In this document: piece after piece, positions 58,444 to 64,000 of the stretch
How positions within the stretch are numbered: the stretch's first letter is position 1
Layout of the letters: each line of letters begins with the position of its first letter
From: Advenella mimigardefordensis DPN7
Lineage (GTDB): Bacteria > Pseudomonadota > Gammaproteobacteria > Burkholderiales > Burkholderiaceae_B
Assembly: GCF_000521505.1 (NCBI RefSeq)
Contig: NZ_CP003915.1
Location: 1,364,001-1,428,000, forward strand
Length of the DNA stretch: 64,000 nt
Reading direction: 5' to 3'
Program-made: the position numbers and the translations under genes
The notes under the pieces: model-generated
Database searches by the model: none
What the model saw: only the letters and a program-made list of their open reading frames with translations
What the model was told of the DNA's origin: nothing

Positions 58444-58535
58444 CTTGTTCCAATGCAGGGTGGGTTGCCCTGCTATCGTGGTGGGACTTCGTGGTGTTGA
58501 TGGTTTGTGTGGCGGTGTCGGCAGGAACGCAATGG

Positions 58536-59708
58536 TTAAAGTGTTGCGTCGGTCCCCAGTATCGCGGTCGATTGGCTCGAGAGCGTGCCGCCGTTGCCAT
58601 GTACGACGGCCAACTGGGCATTGGCAACCTGGCGAGCCTCGCCTTGGCCACGCAGTTGCCTGACCGCTTCGATCAGAATAAATATCCCATACATGCCCGG
58701 GTGCACGCAGGAGAGGCCGCCGCCATTGGTGTTGACAGGCAAGTGTCCTCCCGGGGCGATGCCGCCCTTGCTGACAAAGTCTCCACCTTCACCCTTGCGG
58801 CAAAAGCCCAGGTCTTCCAGAAACAGAATGGTGTTGATGGTGAATGCGTCATATACTTCGGCAACATCAATGTCCGCAGGCTTGACGCCGGCCATTTCAA
58901 ATGCAATGGTTCCGGACTGTTTTGCTGCGGTCACGGTCAGGTCATCCATTGACGAAATCTGGCGATTCCATACGGCCGTAGCGTTGCCCAGCACGTAAAC
59001 GGGTTTGTGCCTGAGCGTTTTGGCCCGGTCCGCGCGCACCAGGACATAGGCGCCGGCACCATCACTCACCAGACAACAGTCGCGCACGGTCAGCGGATCC
59101 GATACCATGCGTGCCGATAACACCTGATCAATTGTGAGTGGATCGCGCATGCTGGCTTCCGGGTTCAGTTGCGCCCACCGGCGGGCAGCAACGGCCACTT
59201 CGGCCAGATGTTCGCGCGTCGTGCCGTATTGATGCATATGCCGGGCCGCCGCCAATGCATAAGAGCTCAGCGGGCTTAGCGGCTGATACGGGTTTTCATA
59301 TGGCTGTGGGTCCATGACCTTGCGCATGTTGCCGATAGCGGCCCGGTTCACCGTGGAGCTGCGTTGGGTGCTGCCATAGCAGACCAGCACGGCATTGCAC
59401 TGACCGCAAGCCAGTGCCTGCATGGCCGGCATCAGGTGTGCTACAAAGCTGGACCCCCCCACCATCGTGTTGTCAATAAAGGTCGGTTTGATACCCAGAT
59501 GTTCAATCACGGGCATTACCCACATGGTAGAGGAGACGCTGGCGGTGGCAATCCCATCGATATCCTGCATGGTCAGGCCGGCATCGCGCACGGCACGCGT
59601 GGCCGCCTGAACCAGAATTTCCATTTCCGTATATCCCTCGGCCAGACCCAGTCCGGCATGTCCAACGCCGACAATCGCGGTCGCACCGCGCAGTTTTGCA
59701 TCGATCAT
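58536..59708 (-). CDS. Thiolase-fold protein lacking the usual catalytic cysteines (SCP-x/lipid-transfer type)
   Basis: A 390-residue thiolase-superfamily protein of the SCP-x/Ltp type. Where thiolases have the nucleophilic Cys it reads TMVGGSSFVAHL (Ser86/Ser87). Where the second Cys is expected it reads VVHGNGGTLSSQST. The NEAF motif is VAEVYDAFT, with Tyr. A conserved His remains in SCVHPGMYGIF. Relatives with this pattern include Ltp2-like retro-aldolases of steroid side-chain degradation, which need a DUF35 partner. Such a partner is encoded next door with a 4-bp overlap. C-C bond cleavage of an acyl-CoA is likely, but classical thiolysis is doubtful. Confidence 0.85.
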   Translation of the reverse strand: MIDAKLRGATAIVGVGHAGLGLAEGYTEMEILVQAATRAVRDAGLTMQDIDGIATASVSSTMWVMPVIEHLGIKPTFIDNTMVGGSSFVAHLMPAMQALACGQCNAVLVCYGSTQRSSTVNRAAIGNMRKVMDPQPYENPYQPLSPLSSYALAAARHMHQYGTTREHLAEVAVAARRWAQLNPEASMRDPLTIDQVLSARMVSDPLTVRDCCLVSDGAGAYVLVRADRAKTLRHKPVYVLGNATAVWNRQISSMDDLTVTAAKQSGTIAFEMAGVKPADIDVAEVYDAFTINTILFLEDLGFCRKGEGGDFVSKGGIAPGGHLPVNTNGGGLSCVHPGMYGIFILIEAVRQLRGQGEARQVANAQLAVVHGNGGTLSSQSTAILGTDATL

Positions 59709-60103
59709 GCCTGCTCTCCTGTTGGCACAAAAACCAGCAGGGTGCTGTCATCTGTCTGTTTGATCCGGGCGCTGACCGCCAGGCCTATTGTTACCTTTTC
59801 AGGGGCGATTTGCTCCACCCGGCTCATCATGCGGGGACCTTCGGCCAGGTCGATCAGCGCGACGTTATAGTCGCCACCTTTTTCAGGCTTGTTGCGCACG
59901 ATCGTGGTGGAGTACACCGTGCCTTTGCCGGAAGGCTCGTACCATTGCAGGTCGTCGCCGCCGCAATGAGGGCAGATCATGCGCGGGTAGAAGATGCTGT
60001 TGTTGCACTGGCCGCAGCGCTGAATGGTAAACACGCCGGCCTGCAGCTGGCTGTGAAAGTACTTGTCTGCGCCGGTATCCAGCGTCTGATTGCTCACGGT
60101 CAT
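59705..60103 (-). CDS. DUF35 zinc-ribbon/OB-fold partner of the thiolase-like protein
   Basis: A 132-residue two-domain protein. It has a rubredoxin-like zinc ribbon, CGQCNNSIFYPRMICPHCG, with four cysteines, followed by an OB-fold (GKGTVYSTTIVRNKPEKGG, YNVALIDLAEGPRMMSRV). Proteins of this family bind thiolase, HMG-CoA synthase or aldolase subunits and shape the CoA channel (examples: ChsH2 C-terminal domain, BbsA). The start at 60103 has AGGA upstream. It overlaps the following thiolase-like gene by 4 bp (ATGA), supporting a complex. Confidence 0.9.
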   Translation of the reverse strand: MTVSNQTLDTGADKYFHSQLQAGVFTIQRCGQCNNSIFYPRMICPHCGGDDLQWYEPSGKGTVYSTTIVRNKPEKGGDYNVALIDLAEGPRMMSRVEQIAPEKVTIGLAVSARIKQTDDSTLLVFVPTGEQA

Positions 60104-60419
60104 GGGCGATTCCTGTATCGAAAAATGGCAGATGTCGTACAGTATTGATTCCGGGTGTCCGCTTGGCAATTTGTTTTTCCCGAAGGATCACTTCAGACAC
60201 ACTTAACTCCTGTTTTCCCGCAAGCACCACCAGGCTCAATATGAGCCGAACGGGGCCTTCCGGAATACAGAATTGCCGTTCCCGGTGATTTGTAGTGAGA
60301 TAGAGCCCATGGCGCTGGTTTGCCAGTGACGGATGGTCAGATTGGTTATGATGATGCGTTAATTGAAACCGCCAGGCGGACTTGCGGCGGTGTTGTGGAA
60401 TTTTTGGGGGAGTGCGGTT
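60104..60419. promoter_or_regulatory. Divergent intergenic region DUF35 operon / enoyl-CoA hydratase
   Basis: 316 bp without a supported gene. It must carry the promoters of the minus-strand DUF35/thiolase/CoA-transferase operon and of the plus-strand hydratase gene. I see no clear operator. Confidence 0.4.
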
Positions 60420-61220
60420 GTGGAAAAAAAAGACTATGAGACGATTGTGTTTGACTACCGTGATTGCGTGGGATACATCACGCTCAACAGGCCGGACAAA
60501 CTAAACAGCTTTACCGCGCAGATGCATAGCGAGCTGCGCGAGGTGCTGGATTTTCTTGAGTCACGGGCAGATTTACGCGGGGTCATCCTGACCGGGGCCG
60601 GCAGAGGGTTTTGCGCCGGGCAGGATCTGGGCGAGCGTCAGCCACTGGAGCCGGGGCAGTTTCGTGACCTGGGTGAGGCACTGGAGAAAAACTACAAACC
60701 GCTGGTCCTGAGGATGCGCGCCTTGCCTGCGCCGATTATCTGTTTTGTCAATGGTGTGGCCGCTGGTGCAGGCATGAGCCTGGCGCTGGCTTGTGATCTG
60801 GTATTTGCGGTCAAATCAGCCAAATTTATTCAGGCCTTTGCCAAAATCAGTCTGGTACCAGACGCTGGCTCTACCCATTTTCTGCCACGTCTGATCGGTA
60901 CGCAGCGCGCCATGGGTGCAGCCATGCTGGCAGAACCCGTCTCTGCCGAACAGGCCGAGCAATGGGGCATGATCTGGAAGTGTATTGAGGACGACCAGTT
61001 GCAGTCACACATGCAAACCGTGCATACACAACTGGTTAGCGGTGCGACACGTGCGCTGGCCGCCACCAAGCACGCTCTCTATGCAAGTGCCGATAACAGT
61101 CTGCCCGAACAGCTCGAACTGGAAATTGAACTGCAGCGCGAAATGGGCATGAGCGAAGACTATCGGGAAGGCAGCAGGGCGTTCAGGGAAAAGCGCAAGC
61201 CGTTGTTTCAGGGGCGTTAG
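60420..61220 (+). CDS. Enoyl-CoA hydratase/isomerase (PaaG-like)
   Basis: A 266-residue crotonase (PaaG is 262). The start is GTG 60420 with GGGGGAG 7 nt upstream; the longer frame from TTG 60363 has no SD. Oxyanion-hole segments are LTGAGRGFCAGQDLGERQ and FVNGVAAGAGMSLALACDLV. The region of the second acid reads SLVPDAGSTHFLPRLIG, with Asp as in PaaG-type isomerases. It hydrates or isomerises an enoyl-CoA, possibly a ring-derived one. It is divergent from the DUF35 operon and likely part of the same pathway. Confidence 0.9.
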   Translation: MEKKDYETIVFDYRDCVGYITLNRPDKLNSFTAQMHSELREVLDFLESRADLRGVILTGAGRGFCAGQDLGERQPLEPGQFRDLGEALEKNYKPLVLRMRALPAPIICFVNGVAAGAGMSLALACDLVFAVKSAKFIQAFAKISLVPDAGSTHFLPRLIGTQRAMGAAMLAEPVSAEQAEQWGMIWKCIEDDQLQSHMQTVHTQLVSGATRALAATKHALYASADNSLPEQLELEIELQREMGMSEDYREGSRAFREKRKPLFQGR

Positions 61221-61235
61221 ACCTCGTTAGACCCA

Positions 61236-62054
61236 TTAAACGGTTTGATCATTCGTACGAACCGGCGCAGCAAAGTCATGCATGCTCACACCGGCAGCGC
61301 TGATCGATAGATAGCCGCCGCGAAAAGGCGGGTGATCCCATTCCCAGTCAGGCAATACCCAGCGACACCGCTGCGTGCCCTGATCTTCGAACTGATGGCA
61401 TTTGGGTTTGTGCGTATGGCCATGCACCATGTGAATCAACGCCGGATGCCTGCGAAAAACGTCTGATATCGCTTCGTGGGCAACATCCATCAGGTACATG
61501 GGTTTTGTACCATGCGCATGCATGCTGGTTTTGCGGGCGCGGCGGGCGATCGCGCGTCGTACTCGCAGCGGCAGGGCCAGAAACAGCCGTTTTACGTGGG
61601 GATGGTGCGACACTTTACGAAAGCGCTGGAACGGTACGTCGTGGGTGCACAGCTCGTCGCCGTGGCTGATATGGATGGGGCCGGCATCGGTGTGGAACAG
61701 GGTGGAATCGGGCATCAGCGTGGCGCCGAGCAGGCCCGCCAGGTCTGATCCCATCAGAAAATCACGATTGCCATGACCGATGAATAGCGGGATTTTTCTC
61801 GCGGTGTCGGATAAATGCCCAATGGCTTCCTGCAACCAGGGTTCGGGATTGTGGACGGCAGCATCGTCGCCGATCCAGGCATCAAAAATGTCGCCGGCCA
61901 GTATGAGCGCGTTGGCGTGAGCAGCTGCCTCTGCCAGAAAGGCATAGAAAACGCGGCAGGTTTCGGGAACCTGCCGCGCCAGATGAATATCCGAGGCAAC
62001 CCAGACTGTTCCGGGCAGCGTAAAATCAGTTGCCGACAACGCTGGCTTTTTCAA
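61236..62054 (-). CDS. lpxH: UDP-2,3-diacylglucosamine diphosphatase
   Basis: A 272-residue metallophosphoesterase of lipid A synthesis that makes lipid X from UDP-diacylglucosamine. Metal-site motifs are [47 protein letters not shown] and [12 protein letters not shown]. The only upstream start is TTG 62054, which lies 29 bp inside the cyclophilin gene. Its SD is weak, so translation is probably coupled to the upstream gene. Confidence 0.92.
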   Translation of the reverse strand: MKKPALSATDFTLPGTVWVASDIHLARQVPETCRVFYAFLAEAAAHANALILAGDIFDAWIGDDAAVHNPEPWLQEAIGHLSDTARKIPLFIGHGNRDFLMGSDLAGLLGATLMPDSTLFHTDAGPIHISHGDELCTHDVPFQRFRKVSHHPHVKRLFLALPLRVRRAIARRARKTSMHAHGTKPMYLMDVAHEAISDVFRRHPALIHMVHGHTHKPKCHQFEDQGTQRCRWVLPDWEWDHPPFRGGYLSISAAGVSMHDFAAPVRTNDQTV

Positions 62055-62655
62055 TAATGACGGGTTCTACCGGCACATCTTGATGGAAACCACGGTTACC
62101 GGTTTTAACGCCTTCGATTTTATCGACAACGTCCTGACCTTCAACAACTTTACCGAATACGGCATAGCCCCAACCCTGTGCGGTTGGTGCTGTGAAGTTC
62201 AGGAAATCGTTGTCTTTGGCATTGATGAAAAACTGGGCTGTAGCCGATTGCGGGTCGTTGGTGCGCGCCATGGCAATGGTGTACTTGTCGTTTTTCAGGC
62301 CGTTATCGGCTTCATTTTTGATCGGTGCTTCGGTTGATTTTTGTTTCATGTCAACGTCAAAACCACCACCCTGAATCATGAAGCCTTTGATCACGCGGTG
62401 AAAAATCAGGTTGTCGAAGAAACCATTATTGACGTATTTCAGAAAGTTTTCTGTGGTAACCGGTGCTTTTTCAGCATTCAGTTCCAGAACGATGTCGCCC
62501 TGATTGGTTTGCAGTTTGACCTGTGGTTGACTCATGGAGGTTTCCTTTTTAGTTGAAGAATTTGCGGCATAGGCCGTTTGTAGCGCGGCAACCGACAACA
62601 CGGCCCCTAGCGCGAAGCCGGCGATACGGCGTGAGAATGCGAATGGTGATATCAC
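62026..62655 (-). CDS. Cyclophilin-type peptidyl-prolyl cis-trans isomerase with an exported and a cytosolic start
   Basis: From GTG 62655 (AAGGG upstream) the product is 209 residues with a signal peptide, [22 protein letters not shown]. From ATG 62535 (AAGGA upstream) it is a 169-residue cytosolic PpiB-like protein starting [19 protein letters not shown]. The cyclophilin core is complete ([16 protein letters not shown] and [16 protein letters not shown]). Both starts have plausible ribosome sites, so one gene may supply both compartments. The gene lies 2 bp after the TPR-protein stop codon and overlaps lpxH. Confidence 0.88.
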   Translation of the reverse strand: MISPFAFSRRIAGFALGAVLSVAALQTAYAANSSTKKETSMSQPQVKLQTNQGDIVLELNAEKAPVTTENFLKYVNNGFFDNLIFHRVIKGFMIQGGGFDVDMKQKSTEAPIKNEADNGLKNDKYTIAMARTNDPQSATAQFFINAKDNDFLNFTAPTAQGWGYAVFGKVVEGQDVVDKIEGVKTGNRGFHQDVPVEPVIIEKASVVGN

Positions 62656-62657
62656 GT

Positions 62658-63371
62658 TTATTTCCCTTCGATGATGCGTCCGACCGCCTGCGCCTGGGCT
62701 GCCGCCCCGGGGATGCCGTTGCGGGAAGCATCGGCAAACGCTTTCTGCGACAGCATCAATTGCACCATACCCATGTTGCGCAATGCAACCCCATAACGTG
62801 GATTGATTGACAGGGCCGTTTTGAGTGCCTCGTAAGCCGGGTCGGTGAGACCCGCCTGAAGATAGAGCGCCGCCATATTGTTCCATGGTTCGGCCAGTTC
62901 CGGATAGCTGGAGGTCATGCTGCGATAAACCTCCAGTGCCTGCGGCCTGCGATCAAGCGCCGCCAGCGCGCGTCCTTTCAGAAACAGCAATTGAACATCG
63001 GTTGCCGGCGCGATAATGCGGTCATTGGCATTCTGGCGCTGTTCAATTTCCTTTAGTGCCTTGGCTGCCTGGCCCTGCGTGATCATGGTACTCAGGCGGC
63101 TGGCGGCACCCGATGCCGTTTCCGGGATGGATGTGTCAACCGAGGGCTCCAGCTTTTTCAGCACATTTGCCAGCCCCTGCCAGCCGGGCTCGCGTGCATT
63201 GGCGCTGTTGTCCTGAGAGTACATTGGGGAAGGGATGCCATTATCCTGGCGGGCTGATGGTGTCGAGCCGGCCTGATACGGAGTTGTCGCCTGCTGGGCC
63301 ACTGCCTGCAGCGCTGGCAACAGGCACAGGGAGTACACTAACAGCGAACGGTGAATAACATTAAGTTTCAC
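62658..63371 (-). CDS. Exported TPR-repeat protein
   Basis: A 237-residue protein with a signal peptide ([19 protein letters not shown]). At least two TPR-like helical repeats lie in the C-terminal half ([40 protein letters not shown] and [20 protein letters not shown]). It is conserved next to the cyclophilin in related genomes as far as I recall, but its function is not known. Likely a periplasmic protein-interaction factor. First gene of the minus-strand TPR-cyclophilin-lpxH operon. Confidence 0.82.
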   Translation of the reverse strand: MKLNVIHRSLLVYSLCLLPALQAVAQQATTPYQAGSTPSARQDNGIPSPMYSQDNSANAREPGWQGLANVLKKLEPSVDTSIPETASGAASRLSTMITQGQAAKALKEIEQRQNANDRIIAPATDVQLLFLKGRALAALDRRPQALEVYRSMTSSYPELAEPWNNMAALYLQAGLTDPAYEALKTALSINPRYGVALRNMGMVQLMLSQKAFADASRNGIPGAAAQAQAVGRIIEGK

Positions 63372-63555
63372 AGCGCTTATCCAGAAAATCGTGAAAGAAA
63401 ACCTTCAAGTATATGCTGCCCGTGGTGAGGACTTGCTATACTTACTCCTTCGTATTTTAGCCTTAGTTGAGCGTGCGGCGTCTAAACCCTAAGCCGCCGC
63501 TGTTTTTTTCTTTGCTGCATCGGTCAATCCCGACCGTTGGCACGTCTGGTTTTTT

Positions 63556-64000
63556 ATGTCCGCCATGCAAATTTTCAATACCCTTTCCCGCGCCAAAGCG
63601 CCTTTTGTTACGGTAGAGCCCGGTAAAGTGCGGATGTACGTTTGCGGTATGACGGTCTATGATTTCTGTCATCTGGGGCATGCCCGGATGCTGGTGAGTT
63701 TCGATGTGGTCCAGCGCTGGCTGCGCCAAAGCGGCTATCAGGTAGATTACGTGCGCAATATCACCGATATTGACGACAAAATCATCCATAAGGCCGTGTC
63801 GCTGAATCAGCCTTTACACGCGGTTACGTCTTTTTATACCGACGCCATGCATGCCGATGAGCGCGCGCTGAGCGTACAGCCCCCCGACCGGGAACCGCGC
63901 GCCACCATGCACATACCCGGTATGCTGCAAATTATCAAGGACTTGAAGGACAAGGACCTGGCTTACCAGACGCCCGACGGGGATGTGAACTATGCGGTAC
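63556..64000 (+). CDS. cysS: Cysteinyl-tRNA synthetase, N-terminal part (3' truncated by window edge)
   Basis: The frame opens at ATG 63556 ([17 protein letters not shown]) and runs off the window, giving 148 visible residues. The zinc-binding Cys and HIGH-type motif are present in [20 protein letters not shown], and [14 protein letters not shown] is the next class I block. A second in-frame ATG at 63565 is also possible; neither has a strong SD. It charges tRNA-Cys and is divergent from the TPR-protein operon. Confidence 0.95.
   Translation, partial: MSAMQIFNTLSRAKAPFVTVEPGKVRMYVCGMTVYDFCHLGHARMLVSFDVVQRWLRQSGYQVDYVRNITDIDDKIIHKAVSLNQPLHAVTSFYTDAMHADERALSVQPPDREPRATMHIPGMLQIIKDLKDKDLAYQTPDGDVNYAV

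Overview
The window is a continuous, gene-dense stretch of a Gram-negative betaproteobacterial chromosome, most probably Burkholderiales/Alcaligenaceae. An Advenella-like organism is my best guess from family recognition, not from a search. Supporting signs are three Bug-type (TctC) solute receptors, the neighbourhoods dapA-bamC, RoxA/YcfD-mutS, trmJ/suhB and cyclophilin-lpxH near cysS, and abundant acyl-CoA catabolism. I see no phage, transposase, CRISPR array or resistance island. About 59 protein genes are called, two of them cut by the window edges, plus two tRNA genes.

Region 1 (1-11.6 kb) is a catabolic island. It holds the end of an IclR regulator, a hot-dog thioesterase and a paired two-subunit acyl-CoA dehydrogenase on the minus strand. 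Diverging from these are a bifunctional enoyl-CoA hydratase/3-hydroxyacyl-CoA dehydrogenase, a thiolase and an acyl-CoA ligase. These resemble the pimelate (pim) type of dicarboxylate beta-oxidation. A pcaIJF-like set for 3-oxoadipate follows directly. Together they could take a dicarboxylic acid to succinyl-CoA and acetyl-CoA. The pcaF-like thiolase carries an apparent -1 frameshift that removes its C-terminal active-site motif.

Region 2 (11.6-15 kb) is a gltIJKL-type glutamate/aspartate ABC importer. Region 3 (15.3-38 kb) is mostly housekeeping: psd-pssA, rpsO-pnp, gdhA, a fused indolepyruvate ferredoxin oxidoreductase, tRNA-His, cardiolipin synthase, a Tat-exported SMP-30-like protein, tRNA-Arg, a YciO-like protein, dapA-bamC, a RoxA-like ribosomal oxygenase and mutS. 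Region 4 (38.6-41.9 kb) is an ehuBCDA-like ectoine/polar amino-acid importer, without ectoine catabolic genes beside it.

Region 5 (42-50 kb) carries pncA, a D-2-hydroxyacid dehydrogenase, an auxin-efflux-type carrier, AMP nucleosidase, a small mechanosensitive channel, trmJ, suhB and uppP. Region 6 (50.2-61.2 kb) is a second catabolic island: MaoC hydratase, SDR dehydrogenase, LysR regulator, three Bug receptors, a two-subunit CoA-transferase, a thiolase-fold protein lacking both usual catalytic cysteines, its DUF35 zinc-ribbon partner and an enoyl-CoA hydratase. This is the best candidate for an undescribed pathway. Region 7 (61.2-64 kb) is lpxH, a cyclophilin with two plausible starts (exported and cytosolic), a TPR protein and the start of cysS.

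All functions are inferred from motifs, length and context. No database search was possible.
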